Counted from the first letter of the stretch, positions 52,862-62,409 are shown. The stretch: 64,000 bases of DNA from Streptomyces sp. M41(2017) (GCF_002078175.1 NZ_MWFK01000001.1:5270001-5334000); one strand, 5' to 3'. The notes: generated by a model from the sequence alone, not told the origin. Translations and numbers: made by a program.

Positions 52862-53212
52862 TCAGCGCAGGGTCTCGGCCCAGTTCGCCGGGACGCGTCC
52901 CGCCGGCCCCGGAGTGGGCTGGTCCAGCGGGTGGCTTCCCGGCGGAGCGAGCTCGGGCCCCGAGTCGTACAGCTGTGAGGTGTCGTAGTCCCAGAACCAG
53001 TTCTCGCCGGGCTCGAAGCTCTGGATGACCGGGTGTCCGGTGCTCTGCGCGTGCGAGGTGGCGTGCTTCGACGGGGAGTCGTCGCAGCAGCCGACATGGC
53101 CGCACTGGGCGCAGCGCCGAAGGTGGAACCACCAGCCGCCGGAGGCGTCGCACTCGGTGCAGCCGGTGCCGCTCGGCGGGACGGAGGGATCGATTCCGTT
53201 CGGCGTGGTCAT
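52862..53212 (-). CDS. UBP-type zinc finger protein
   Basis: A 116-residue protein with a ZnF-UBP domain: CTECDASGGWWFHLRRCAQC, GHVGCCDDS, KHATSHAQSTGHPVIQSF, and ENWFWDYD. In eukaryotes this fold binds the C-terminus of ubiquitin; bacterial copies bind unknown ligands. The ATG at 53212 overlaps the stop of the histidine kinase gene by four bases, so it is the third gene of the redox-signalling operon. A zinc or thiol-sensing role is possible. Confidence 0.88.
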   Translation of the reverse strand: MTTPNGIDPSVPPSGTGCTECDASGGWWFHLRRCAQCGHVGCCDDSPSKHATSHAQSTGHPVIQSFEPGENWFWDYDTSQLYDSGPELAPPGSHPLDQPTPGPAGRVPANWAETLR

Positions 53213-54669
53213 GTCGACTCCTCAGAGGTGTCAGGGGTGGCAGGGGTGTCCGAACCGGTCAGGGGGAGGCGGACCTGGAAGCGGGTGTCCCCGGGTGTGG
53301 ACCGCACCGCCAGGCTGCCGTGGTGCTTGTTGGCGACGATCCGCCAGGAGATGTCCAGGCCGAGGCCGGTGCCCTCACCCACCGGTTTGGTCGTGAAGAA
53401 GGGGTCGAAGATGCGGTCACGGATCTCGTCGGGCACCCCGGAGCCGGTGTCGTGGAACTCGACGAGCACATTGTCGCCGTCGAGGGCGGTGCGCACCGTC
53501 AGCTTCCCCTCGCCGTCCATCGCCGAGACGGCGTTGTCGATGAGGTTCGTCCACACCTGGTTCAACTCGCCGGGATAGGCGGGGATCCGGGGCAGCGACC
53601 GGTCGTACTCCTTGGCGACCTTGATGCCGGGACCCATCTTGCCGGCGAGCATCATCAGGGTGCTGTCGAGCAGTTCGTGCACGTCGGCGACCTGGTAGGG
53701 CGCGCGGTCCATCTGCGAGTACTGCTTGGCCGCGTCCACCAGATGCGAGATTCGGGTGGTCGAGTCCTCGATCTCGTTCATGAGCAGCTCGGTCTCGACC
53801 GTGTAGTTCAGCCAGCGGACCGCGCCTTCGAGGGTCGGCCCGTCCACCGCCGCCGCGACCTGGTCCAGCCAGTCGGTGTCGAGCCCCGCCTGCACGAACG
53901 TCGGCGCCAGCTGCCAGCCGCCGGCGATGCCGTGGTCGTCGAGCCAGTCGCCGAGCGCGTCCTCCCGGTCGGACGCCTCCATGGGGGTCAGCGGCGTGGC
54001 CTTGGCGACCTGTTCCGCGGTCCGTTCCTGGATCTCGACGAGCGTCTCCAGCGTGTCGCGCGCGTAGGGACCGGACGCGATGACGCCGAGCTTCTGCCGC
54101 ATGTGCGCCACCCGGTCACGCAGCGCCGAGGTGGCCCGCACCGCCGCGGCGGCCGGGTTGTTCAGCTCGTGCGTGAGACCCGCGGACAGCGAGCCGAGCG
54201 CCAGGAGCCGCTCGCGCTGCCCGATGGTGCGCTGGGTGTTCTGGCTGCCGAAGAACATGCCCTCCAGCAGGTGCACGGCCATCGGGAACCAGTCGCGCAG
54301 GACGGCGGCGAACTTCTCCGCCGGCAGTACGAAGAAGCGGGAAGGCTCGGTGACCCGTACGGACCCCTTGTAGACCTCCTCGTTCCGGCCGTTCAGATAG
54401 GCCTGCATCGCCCCGGCGTACACCCCGCGCTGCGAGGTCCGGCTGATCTCCACGTCGTCGCCGCCGACCCGCCGGGACATCACCACGGTGCCTTCGAGCA
54501 GCACGTAGAAGCAGGTGGCCGGGTCGCCCTCGGCGTAGACCGGTCCGGGGTCGAACAGCTCGACGCGGCCTTCCCGGCACAGCCGGTCGAGCTGGTCGTC
54601 GTCGAGCTTCTCGAACAGGAAGAGCGTGCCGAGTTCCGCGACGTCGCACGGCGTCTGTCGCCCGCTCAC
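53209..54669 (-). CDS. Cyclic-nucleotide-domain histidine kinase
   Basis: A 486-residue cytoplasmic sensor kinase. Residues about 10-125 are a cNMP-binding domain (LFDPGPVYAEGDPATCFYVLLEG). A HisKA-type helix has His167 in GLTHELNNPAAAAVRAT. The ATPase domain (about 340-470) has the N box NQVWTNLIDNAVSAM, DTGSGVPDEI, FDPFFTTKP and GTGLGLDIS. It is co-directional with, and overlaps (GTGA), the receiver-TrxR gene upstream, which is probably its phospho-acceptor. Ligand of the cNMP domain is not evident. Confidence 0.88.
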   Translation of the reverse strand: MSGRQTPCDVAELGTLFLFEKLDDDQLDRLCREGRVELFDPGPVYAEGDPATCFYVLLEGTVVMSRRVGGDDVEISRTSQRGVYAGAMQAYLNGRNEEVYKGSVRVTEPSRFFVLPAEKFAAVLRDWFPMAVHLLEGMFFGSQNTQRTIGQRERLLALGSLSAGLTHELNNPAAAAVRATSALRDRVAHMRQKLGVIASGPYARDTLETLVEIQERTAEQVAKATPLTPMEASDREDALGDWLDDHGIAGGWQLAPTFVQAGLDTDWLDQVAAAVDGPTLEGAVRWLNYTVETELLMNEIEDSTTRISHLVDAAKQYSQMDRAPYQVADVHELLDSTLMMLAGKMGPGIKVAKEYDRSLPRIPAYPGELNQVWTNLIDNAVSAMDGEGKLTVRTALDGDNVLVEFHDTGSGVPDEIRDRIFDPFFTTKPVGEGTGLGLDISWRIVANKHHGSLAVRSTPGDTRFQVRLPLTGSDTPATPDTSEEST

Positions 54670-56342
54670 GACTGCTCCAGATAACGGTGGACGAGCATGA
54701 CGGCCATGGCTCCCTCTCCGACCGCGGACGCGACCCGCTTCGCCGACTCCGCGCGGGCGTCGCCGGCCACGAAGACGCCGGGCACGTTGGTCTCCAGGTG
54801 GTACGGCGGCCGGTCCAGTTCCCAGCCGCGCGGTGGCTGGCCGTCGGGCGTCATGTCCGGTCCCGCCATGATGAACCCGCGGCCGTCCCGCAGCACCGTG
54901 CCGTCCAGCCAGCCGGTCAGCGGCGCCGCTCCGATGAACACGAACAGCCATTGCGCGTCGACGAGTTCGGTGTGGCCGCTCTCCACGTCGCGCAGCGTCA
55001 GCTGCTCCAGGTGGTCGCCGCCGTGCGCCGACTCGACGACCGTGCCGGGGCGGACCGTGATGTTGGGCGCGTTCTCGATCTGCTCGATCAGGTAGTGCGA
55101 CATCGACGCGGCCAGCGACGGACCGCGCACCAGGATGGTCACGGACTTCGCGCCGCGCGCCAGGTACATCGCTGCCTGGCCGGCGGAGTTCGCGCCGCCC
55201 ACGATGTACACGTCGTGGCCCTGGCAGGCGGCCGCCTCGGTGAGCGCCGAGCCGTAGAACACTCCGCAGCCCGTGAGGTCGTCCAGGCCGGGCGCGTCCA
55301 GTTGCCGGTACGACACGCCGGTCGCGAGGATCACGGCGTGCGCCGAGATCGAGGAGCCGTCGGAGAAGCGGATGGTCCGCGACGCGCCGGTCACCTCCAG
55401 TCCGGTCACCTCGCGCGCGGTGAGGATCTCGGCGCCGAACTTGGCGGCCTGCCGCCGCGCCCGGTCGGTGAGCTGTGCCCCCGAGACGCCGTCGGGGAAG
55501 CCGAGGTAGTTCTCGATCCGGGAGCTCTGGCCCGCCTGCCCGCCGGTCGCGGACCGCTCCACGAGCACGGTCCGCAGGCCCTCCGACGCCCCGTACACGG
55601 CGGAGCCGAGTCCCGCCGGACCGCCGCCGATGACGACGAGGTCGTAGAACTCCGAGGTGGGTGTCGTGGCCAGCCCGACGTGCGCCGCGATGTCGTGGTC
55701 GTCCGGCTCGACGAGCGGTGTGCCCTCCGGGGTGATCACCAGGGGCAGCCGCTGGCCGTCCTGTCCGGCGGCCCTGAGCAGGCGCTCGCCCTCCGGTGTG
55801 TCGGAGGAGTACCAGCGGTACGGCACCTGGTTCCGGGCCAGGAACTCCCGCACTCCCGAGGAGCGGGCCGACCAGCGGTGCCCGACGACCTTGCAGGCCC
55901 CCACGGGCTTGTAGTCGCTGGCCCGCCATGCGTCCAGGAGGTCGTCGACCACCGGGTAGAGCTTCTCCTCCGGCGGGTCCCAGGGCTTGAGCAGGTAGTG
56001 GTCGAGGTCGATGACGTTGATCGCGTCGATCGCCGCGTTCGTGTCCGCGTACGCGGTCAGCAGCACCCGACGGGCTCCCGGAAAGACGTCGATCGCCTGT
56101 TCGAGAAACTCGATGCCGTCCATCTGCGGCATCCGGTAGTCGGCGAGGATCACGGCCACCTGGTCCCCGCGCAGCTTCAGCTCGCGCAGGGCGTCGAGGG
56201 CGGCGTCCCCGGACTCGGCGCGCACGATGCGGTGCTCCTCGCCGTAGCGCCGCCTGAGGTCACGGGCGACGGCGCGCGACACCCCGGGATCGTCATCGAC
56301 GGTCAGAATGACGGTCCGCGCTGGACTGGCGGCCTGGGTCAT
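54666..56342 (-). CDS. Fused response regulator receiver and thioredoxin-reductase-like flavoprotein
   Basis: A 558-residue fusion. Residues 9-130 are a receiver domain: Asp15-17 cluster, phospho-acceptor Asp68 in ILADYRMPQMDG, Thr97 and Lys119. A short middle domain of glutaredoxin-like look spans about 145-225. Residues 232-558 are a thioredoxin-reductase-type FAD/NADPH module (VVIGGGPAGLGSA, VYIVGGANSAGQAA, VFVAGDARAES). The usual redox-active CxxC is missing: GSAL occupies its place. So it may reduce a partner by another route or act as a flavin sensor. It is the first gene of the operon with the kinase and zinc finger. Confidence 0.87.
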   Translation of the reverse strand: MTQAASPARTVILTVDDDPGVSRAVARDLRRRYGEEHRIVRAESGDAALDALRELKLRGDQVAVILADYRMPQMDGIEFLEQAIDVFPGARRVLLTAYADTNAAIDAINVIDLDHYLLKPWDPPEEKLYPVVDDLLDAWRASDYKPVGACKVVGHRWSARSSGVREFLARNQVPYRWYSSDTPEGERLLRAAGQDGQRLPLVITPEGTPLVEPDDHDIAAHVGLATTPTSEFYDLVVIGGGPAGLGSAVYGASEGLRTVLVERSATGGQAGQSSRIENYLGFPDGVSGAQLTDRARRQAAKFGAEILTAREVTGLEVTGASRTIRFSDGSSISAHAVILATGVSYRQLDAPGLDDLTGCGVFYGSALTEAAACQGHDVYIVGGANSAGQAAMYLARGAKSVTILVRGPSLAASMSHYLIEQIENAPNITVRPGTVVESAHGGDHLEQLTLRDVESGHTELVDAQWLFVFIGAAPLTGWLDGTVLRDGRGFIMAGPDMTPDGQPPRGWELDRPPYHLETNVPGVFVAGDARAESAKRVASAVGEGAMAVMLVHRYLEQS

Positions 56343-56436
56343 TGGTCTCCCACCCCGAGAGGTCAGTTGCGTCGCCGTCCGACGGACGCCGCGAGGCACG
56401 CCGGGCGGACACAGCCCCAATCGTATGTACGATCGG

Positions 56437-57738
56437 TCACCTTTGCTCAGGAACGGGGTGGGCGCCGGGCTGCTCGGGGTCGTCCACCTGGGGCGACAGG
56501 GGCTCCCGGGCCTTCGGGAGGATGGTGCCGACGTAGTCCTCGACCGCCGTGTCCAGGCCGATGTCGTGCTGGGCGCGCTCGGACAGGAACCAGCGGTGTT
56601 CGAGGATCTCGTGGTACAGCTCGGCCGGGTCCATGGATCCCCGCAGTCCGGTCGGCACGGCACGGACCGTCGGCCGGAAGACGTCCCGGACCCAGCGGTG
56701 CGCGAGGACCTCCGGCCGGGCGGACCCGGCGGGCGCCCCGCCCGTGCGGTGACCGGAGCCCGCGGGCGCGTAGTCGTCCTGGGTGGCCATCCAGCTCTCC
56801 AGGTCGTTCAGGAGCCGCCGGGCCTGGTTCTCCTCGGTGTCGAGGCCGGTCAGCCGCAGCAACTGGCGCTGGTGATGTCCGGCGTCGACGACCTTGGGAA
56901 CGAACGTGACCGTGTCGCCGCCGGAGGAGTGCGCGATCTGCATCTCGGCGACGTCGAACCCGAGATCGTTCAGCCGGCGGATACGGCGGTCGATGTAGTG
57001 GTACTTGCCCGCCGGATAGACGGAGGTGCGGGTCAGTTCCTCCCACAGGCCCCGGTAGCGGGCGCAGATCTCCGTGCCGAACTCGATCGGGTCCACCGAG
57101 GGGTGCAGCGCGCCGGCCGCCTCCAGGTCGAGCAGTTCGCCGCTGATGTTCACCCGGGCGAGATCGAGGTCGTACTCCCGCTGCCCGCTGCTGAGCTGGG
57201 GATGCAGATCTCCGGTCTCGGCGTCCACGAGATACGCGGCGTAGGCGCCGGCGTCGCGCCGGAACAGGGTGTTCGACAGCGAACAGTCGCCCCAGGCGAA
57301 GCCGGCCAGGTGCAGCCGCACCAGCAGGACGGCCAGCGCGTCCATCAGCCGGTGCATGGTGGCGGGCCGCATGGTCGTCTCGAACATCGAGCGGTACGGC
57401 AGCGAGCCGCCCAGGTGCCGGGTGATCAGCACGGACTCCAGCGGCTCACCGGCGGCGTCGGTACGCCCGGTGACCACGGCGAGCGGGTCGACGGCGGGGA
57501 TCCTCAACCGGTCCAGACCGAGGAGCAGTTCGTACTCGCGCACCGCGGGCCGCTCGGCGAGTTCCTTGACGGCCACCACCTCGTCACCGGCCCGCGCGTA
57601 GCGCACCACGTGCCGGGAGATGCCGCGCGGCAGCGGCACCAGATGGTGTTCGGGCCACTCCTCCAGGGGCAGCTGCCACGGCAGTTCGAGCAGGAGCGCG
57701 GGGTGCTCCGGGTTGGTGGCGCTGATCTGCAGAGCCAT
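56437..57738 (-). CDS. DUF4032 kinase-like protein
   Basis: A 433-residue protein with a kinase-like fold in the first 230 residues: VVAVKELAERPAVREYELL gives a nucleotide-binding Lys, and HLAGFAWGDCSLSNTLFRRD and AYLVDAETGDL take the place of catalytic loop and metal site. The C-terminal DUF4032 part follows (ICARYRGLWEELT onward). Family members are distantly related to lipopolysaccharide kinases; substrate is unknown. Not in a clear operon; next genes are more than 90 bases away. Confidence 0.82.
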   Translation of the reverse strand: MALQISATNPEHPALLLELPWQLPLEEWPEHHLVPLPRGISRHVVRYARAGDEVVAVKELAERPAVREYELLLGLDRLRIPAVDPLAVVTGRTDAAGEPLESVLITRHLGGSLPYRSMFETTMRPATMHRLMDALAVLLVRLHLAGFAWGDCSLSNTLFRRDAGAYAAYLVDAETGDLHPQLSSGQREYDLDLARVNISGELLDLEAAGALHPSVDPIEFGTEICARYRGLWEELTRTSVYPAGKYHYIDRRIRRLNDLGFDVAEMQIAHSSGGDTVTFVPKVVDAGHHQRQLLRLTGLDTEENQARRLLNDLESWMATQDDYAPAGSGHRTGGAPAGSARPEVLAHRWVRDVFRPTVRAVPTGLRGSMDPAELYHEILEHRWFLSERAQHDIGLDTAVEDYVGTILPKAREPLSPQVDDPEQPGAHPVPEQR

Positions 57739-57935
57739 GACTGGGCCGCCCTCACCTCATGATCGAACGCTGTTGCGGCTCCAGCATCCACGAATGATCG
57801 CCGGGGCGGAAGACGCGCCGGGCGTCGCCCGGCGGGAACAGCGCGGCGGTCTCTCCGTCCAGGTCCAGCCGGCAACACGCTCCGGTGCCCGACGCGGCGT
57901 GAACATCGGGTGGTTGGACCCGGAGATGCCTTCGG

Positions 57936-58751
57936 CTACCCGCCCGCGGTGTCGACGAGCATGGTCAGTGCCGCGACCAGCCGCGCGAATCCGGGGCGCA
58001 GCCTGCCGCCCGGCTCGGTCATGTACGTGTCCCTGCGGATCTCCACCATCAGGGCCGTCACCGCCGGTTCCCGTTCGTAGTACCGCAGGGGCACGTAGGC
58101 GCCCGAGAAGGGGCTGTCGATCCCGACCCCGCCCAGGCCCGCGAACGCCTTCTCCGCGAGGGCGACCAGCTCGGGCGGGGTGTGGAAGGGGTCGGTCCCG
58201 AGGCAGACCGCCGGCCGCGGCCCGTCGCCGTGCAGCTCGTAGGGCAGCCGGGCCGTCGGGTAGGAGTGGATGTCGACGACCACGGCCCGCCCGGTGGCGG
58301 CGAGCCGGCCGGCGACCGCGTCGGTCATCGCCCGCGCGTACGGGTGGAAGTAGCGGTCGACCAGGGGACCCGGATCGGTGTCGGCCGGTCGCAGCGGCGC
58401 CCGGTGTGTGGTCCGGGTGTAGACGGCTCCCATCCCGGCCGCCAGCATCTCCTCCCGGTCGTCCGGGAACCGTTCGGGGTCGACCACGAGCCGGGAGAGC
58501 CGGTTCACGAAACGCCAGGGGGTGAGCCCGGCCCCCTCGGCCACGGCCGCCGCCAGCTCGTCGGTGTGCGCGTCCGTGATGTGGTCGAGCTCGCCCTCCA
58601 GCGCCGCGTCGCCGAGGACGATGCCGGCGCGGACCGGCGTCGGGATCTCCCGGGCGGAGTGCGGAACGTGCAGGATCACGGGCGAGTGGACCGCGCCGGG
58701 CAGCAGCTCGAAGGAGTCGGGGGAGGCCGCGGAGTCGAGAGTGTCGTCCAT
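57936..58751 (-). CDS. N-formylglutamate amidohydrolase
   Basis: A 271-residue hydrolase of the FGase family. Motifs include VILHVPHSAREIP near residue 30, the Asp in HITDAHTDELAAA, FVNRLSRLVVDPERFPDD and VVDIHSYP. The His and Asp residues form a metal site for deformylation of N-formyl-glutamate or related amides in histidine or amino acid breakdown. No hut genes accompany it here, so the true substrate could be another N-formyl amide. Confidence 0.85.
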   Translation of the reverse strand: MDDTLDSAASPDSFELLPGAVHSPVILHVPHSAREIPTPVRAGIVLGDAALEGELDHITDAHTDELAAAVAEGAGLTPWRFVNRLSRLVVDPERFPDDREEMLAAGMGAVYTRTTHRAPLRPADTDPGPLVDRYFHPYARAMTDAVAGRLAATGRAVVVDIHSYPTARLPYELHGDGPRPAVCLGTDPFHTPPELVALAEKAFAGLGGVGIDSPFSGAYVPLRYYEREPAVTALMVEIRRDTYMTEPGGRLRPGFARLVAALTMLVDTAGG

Positions 58752-58867
58752 ACGGACTTCCTATCCCAGCCCGGCCGCTCCGTCGCGTGGAGGCGGGGCA
58801 GGTGCTCCGGTCGCGGGCGGCCGACGGACACCTCGGGGGAGCCCCGGCCGGCCGGCCCGCGGGTCTC

Positions 58868-59320
58868 CTAGCCGCTGCCGCCGTGGCGAGCGTAGTGCTC
58901 GATGAGGGCCGCCCGGGTGGTCTCCAGGCGGTTCGCCAGGATGGCGCCGATGGTCCGGGTCAGCGACAGCTCCAGCGTCGGGTCCTGGTCGCACAGGGCC
59001 CGTACCTCGGTGGCGTCGAACTCGTAGGCGCGGACCGGGCTGAACGCCTCCGCTCCGAAGTCCCAGGTGTGCGGGCGGAACAACCAGGACCAGCCCAGCA
59101 GGTCACCGGGGCCCAGCTGCGCCACGGTGATGCGGCGTTCGGCGATGACCCGCTGGTACAGGGACACCGTCCCGGAGCGGACCACCCAGAAGCGGTCGGC
59201 GGTGCCGCCCGCCTCGAAGATCGGCCCGTCGGCGGGGAAGGAGACCTCGCGCGCCACCCCCATGAGCCGTTCGCGGTGCTCGGGGGAGAGGGCGGGCAGG
59301 AGCCGGAGAGCAGTGGGCAT
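58868..59320 (-). CDS. Stand-alone cyclic-nucleotide-binding domain protein
   Basis: A 150-residue protein with only a CAP/Crp-like cNMP-binding domain (VSFPADGPIFEAGGTADRFWVV, GPGDLLGWSWLF). No helix-turn-helix follows, unlike Crp. The phosphate-binding segment is unusual, with GWSWLFRP in place of the GExxxL/RT motif, so cAMP binding is doubtful. It probably acts through partner contacts. A link to the cNMP histidine kinase 4 kb away is conceivable but not shown. Confidence 0.82.
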   Translation of the reverse strand: MPTALRLLPALSPEHRERLMGVAREVSFPADGPIFEAGGTADRFWVVRSGTVSLYQRVIAERRITVAQLGPGDLLGWSWLFRPHTWDFGAEAFSPVRAYEFDATEVRALCDQDPTLELSLTRTIGAILANRLETTRAALIEHYARHGGSG

Positions 59321-59515
59321 CGCGGACCTCCATCGGGCCGCCGCGAAACCGCGGGGGTCGGCGGCGCCTGTCGTTCCGGTGGTATCCCGTCACCTTCCAT
59401 TGGAGCCCGAACGGAGTAATCCGTCGCGTCGTAGGGGGTGCGGATTCTCGGGAGGGGGCGGGCGCCCGGCAGGGAGGCGGCCCGTCACGTCAGGCGGCGT
59501 CGGCGTCCGGCCGGG

Positions 59516-60325
59516 TCATCCGGCGGCCCGGTCCCGGGAGGTCACGGTGAAGCGCGCCCCGTCCGGGTCGGTGAGGATCGCCTCCATCGAGCCGAAGCCC
59601 TGCTGGTGGGCGGTGCCGCCGTGGTCGCGGGCCGCGCGGACGCAGGCCTCGACGTCGTCCACCGCGAAGTGGACCTGCCAGTGCGGCCGGACCGTCGGAT
59701 CGGGGCCGGACTCGACCGCTCCGGAGTAGATCCGGGCCACCACGTCGTCGCCGCTGCGCAGCACGACCTCGTTGCCCTCGTAGTGCACCTCGCAGCCGCC
59801 GGGGGCCGCGGACGCCCACCGCAGGACCTCCCCGTAGAAGATGGCCGCGTCGAAGGCGTCCCGGGTGTGCAGCCGTACGTACGACGGTGCCGCCTCCCGC
59901 CAGCGCTCCCAGCCGGTGACGAGCTGGCCCTCCCAGATGCCGAAGACCGCGCCGTCGCGGTCCGCCAGCAGCGCGGCCCGGCCCGGCGGGAGCGAGATCG
60001 GTCCCACGGCGGTGGTGCCGCCGCGCTCCTGGCTGCGGGCCACCGTCTCGTCCGCCGAGGCCACGGCGAAGTACGGGATCCAGGCGACCGCGGTCCGCGC
60101 CACGAAGTCGACCTCCGAGACACCGGCGACCGGGATGCCGTTCGCCCGGGCGACCCGGTACCCGTCCCCCATCCTGGTGGCCGAGGACCAGTGCCAGCCG
60201 AGGACCGCGGTGTAGAAGCCCTGGGCTTCCTTCAGGTCGCGGGTGGTCAGGCTGACCCAGCACGGTGCTCCGGACACCGAACTGCTGGTGACGACATCGG
60301 GGGTGAGTGTTCCATCGCTCTGCAT
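59516..60325 (-). CDS. VOC (glyoxalase/dioxygenase-fold) superfamily protein
   Basis: A 269-residue protein built of two VOC modules (about 18-135 and 140-265): PCWVSLTTRDLKEAQGFYTAVLGWHW in the first and SYVRLHTRDAFDAAIFYGEVL in the second. Two modules make the barrel of a monomeric glyoxalase-like enzyme. Metal ligands are not obvious. The ATG at 60325 begins MQSDGTL. Function is open; detoxification or antibiotic binding is common in the family. Confidence 0.85.
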   Translation of the reverse strand: MQSDGTLTPDVVTSSSVSGAPCWVSLTTRDLKEAQGFYTAVLGWHWSSATRMGDGYRVARANGIPVAGVSEVDFVARTAVAWIPYFAVASADETVARSQERGGTTAVGPISLPPGRAALLADRDGAVFGIWEGQLVTGWERWREAAPSYVRLHTRDAFDAAIFYGEVLRWASAAPGGCEVHYEGNEVVLRSGDDVVARIYSGAVESGPDPTVRPHWQVHFAVDDVEACVRAARDHGGTAHQQGFGSMEAILTDPDGARFTVTSRDRAAG

Positions 60326-60516
60326 CGAGTGACCGTCCTGACGTCTGGCCGGCAGCGGTCGCGGGGGGTGCCGGGCCCTCGCCCGGAACCGGACGTCGCC
60401 CAGCCGTCGGGGGCCCTCCGTGCCGGAAGGCCTCCGACGGCTCAGTAGCACCTGCGGATCCGCTGTCCCATCGGCTCCAGCATCTCCCGGCTCGGCGCTC
60501 CCCGCACGGCGCGGAG

Positions 60517-60732
60517 TCAGCCGCGCGGCCGCTCCAGGGTGAGCAGCAGACCCTCGACGGCGCCGGGACCTATGCGCCCCTTGACGTCGGCGGAGGTGAT
60601 CGCCTTGAGCGCCCAGCCGTCCTCGGCGTGCTTGTTCAGGACCTTCTCCAGCTTGCCGCTGTCCAGCGCGTCGCCGATCAGCGACTCACGGAAGGTGACG
60701 ACCTTGTACTCGTAGGTATAGGGGTTGCTCAT
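60517..60732 (-). CDS. DUF4177 protein
   Basis: A 71-residue protein (MSNPYTYEYKVVTFRESLIG, LEKVLNKHAEDGWALKAIT) with the DUF4177 pattern of an amphipathic alpha/beta mini-protein. Function unknown. The frame is open far upstream but ATG at 60732 gives the usual family start. It stands divergent from the aminotransferase gene with 168 bases between. Confidence 0.85.
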   Translation of the reverse strand: MSNPYTYEYKVVTFRESLIGDALDSGKLEKVLNKHAEDGWALKAITSADVKGRIGPGAVEGLLLTLERPRG

Positions 60733-60900
60733 GGCTGCGGGGCTCTCCTGCGTGTTGGATGGCATGGCCGGGACCACCCAACCACCGATCGCGGGCCCGG
60801 CACAGGGACGAACCGGACCGTACACAGAGCTTTGTTGAAACTTCATGAAGTGCCGGTCGGTGGCCCGCGTCCCCGTCCGGCCGGGCGGAGGGGGACAGCG

Positions 60901-62409
60901 ATGGACAAGGCACCCGCGGAAGGTTCCGTACCGGGAACGGTGGACCGGCCCGCGAGCTTCGCGGACCTGCGCGCGCGTGAGTTCGGCTACCTCGACGAGG
61001 GTGGCCACACCTACCTCGACCACACGGGCGCCGGACTGCCGCCGCGCTCCCTCGTCACCGGCAGCGCGGAGCGGATCACCGGCGGCCTGTTCGGCAACCC
61101 GCACTCCGGGAGCCCGGCATCCCGCGCCTCGGGCCTCCTGCTCTCGGAGGCGCGCCGAGCCGTCCTGCGCCACTTCGACGCCGACCCCGCCGAGTACGCG
61201 GTCGTCTTCACACCCAACGCGACGGGGGCCCTGCGCCTGGTCGGCGAGGCCTACCCGTTCACCCGCGGCAACCGCCTCGTCATGTCGCTCGACAACCACA
61301 ACTCCGTCAACGGACTGCGCGAGTACGCGCGGGCGCGCGGCGCCACCACGGCCTACGTGCCGGTGAGCGGAAGCGGCCTCCAGATGGATCAGGAGCGGCT
61401 GCTCGCGGCCCTGTCCGCACCGGGCCGGGGGATCCTGGCGCGCGCCGGAAGCGGCCTGTTACGCGGGCGCCTCGGCCCGTGCCGCGCGGCGAGCGGCGCC
61501 ACCGGCCGCCGGGGACTGCTGGCCTACCCGGCCCAGAGCAACTTCACCGGCGTCCAGCACTCCCTGGACTGGATCGAGCGCGCGCAGCAGCAGGGGTACG
61601 ACGTCCTGCTCGACGCGGCCGCCTTCGTACCGGCCAACCGCCTCGATCTCTCCACGTACCACCCGGACTTCACGGTGGTCAGCTGGTACAAGGTGTTCGG
61701 GCACCCGACGGGGATCGGCAGCCTGATAGCGCGCCGCGAGGCGCTCTCCCGGCTCCGTCGGCCCTGGTTCTCGGGCGGCACCATCTACGCGGTCAGCGCC
61801 CAGGCGCAGTGGCACGTCCTCGCCGACGACGAGGCGGCCTTCGAGGACGGCACGGTCAACTTCCTCTCCGTGCCCGACGTGACGGCGGGACTGCGCTGGA
61901 TCGCGGACGTCGGGATGGACCGGGTGCACGCCCACGTCACCGCCTTGACCGGCCAACTCCTCAACGGACTGCGGGCGTTGCGGCACAGTGACGGATCCCC
62001 GATGGTCCGGGTGTACGGGCCCGACGACACCGCCGCCACCGACCGCGGCGGCACGGTCGCCCTGAACCTGCTCGGAGCGGACGGCGCCGTCGTCGACGAG
62101 CGGGTCGTCACCCGGGACAGCGCCGCGCGGGGCATCTCCCTGCGCACCGGCTGCTTCTGCAACCCGGGCGCCGGCGAGGCGGCGTTCGCCCTGCCGCTGC
62201 GCCGGCTCCACACGGCGGCACGCGGACGGCCCCGCTCCCTGGAGGAGTACCTGGATCTCCTCCAACTCCCCTCCGCCGGAGCCGTCCGCGTGTCGGTCGG
62301 GGTGTCCTCCCAGCCCGCCGACATCGCGACCTTCCTGGCCTTCGTCGTGGAGACCTACCGCGACCGCGTGCCGGGCAGCACGGGCCTGGCGGCGCGGACG
62401 GGGTGCTGA
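60901..62409 (+). CDS. Class V aminotransferase, molybdenum-cofactor-sulfurase-like
   Basis: A 502-residue PLP enzyme. YLDHTGAGLPPRS begins the fold; DAAAFVPAN and the PLP Lys in SWYKVFGHPTGIGSL follow; RTGCFCNPGAGE carries the catalytic Cys region. This order matches the N-terminal cysteine-desulfurase part of eukaryotic Moco sulfurases rather than IscS. The C-terminal MOSC domain of those proteins is absent. It may transfer sulfur to a cofactor or natural product. GGAGGGGG precedes the ATG at 60901. Confidence 0.83.
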   Translation: MDKAPAEGSVPGTVDRPASFADLRAREFGYLDEGGHTYLDHTGAGLPPRSLVTGSAERITGGLFGNPHSGSPASRASGLLLSEARRAVLRHFDADPAEYAVVFTPNATGALRLVGEAYPFTRGNRLVMSLDNHNSVNGLREYARARGATTAYVPVSGSGLQMDQERLLAALSAPGRGILARAGSGLLRGRLGPCRAASGATGRRGLLAYPAQSNFTGVQHSLDWIERAQQQGYDVLLDAAAFVPANRLDLSTYHPDFTVVSWYKVFGHPTGIGSLIARREALSRLRRPWFSGGTIYAVSAQAQWHVLADDEAAFEDGTVNFLSVPDVTAGLRWIADVGMDRVHAHVTALTGQLLNGLRALRHSDGSPMVRVYGPDDTAATDRGGTVALNLLGADGAVVDERVVTRDSAARGISLRTGCFCNPGAGEAAFALPLRRLHTAARGRPRSLEEYLDLLQLPSAGAVRVSVGVSSQPADIATFLAFVVETYRDRVPGSTGLAARTGC

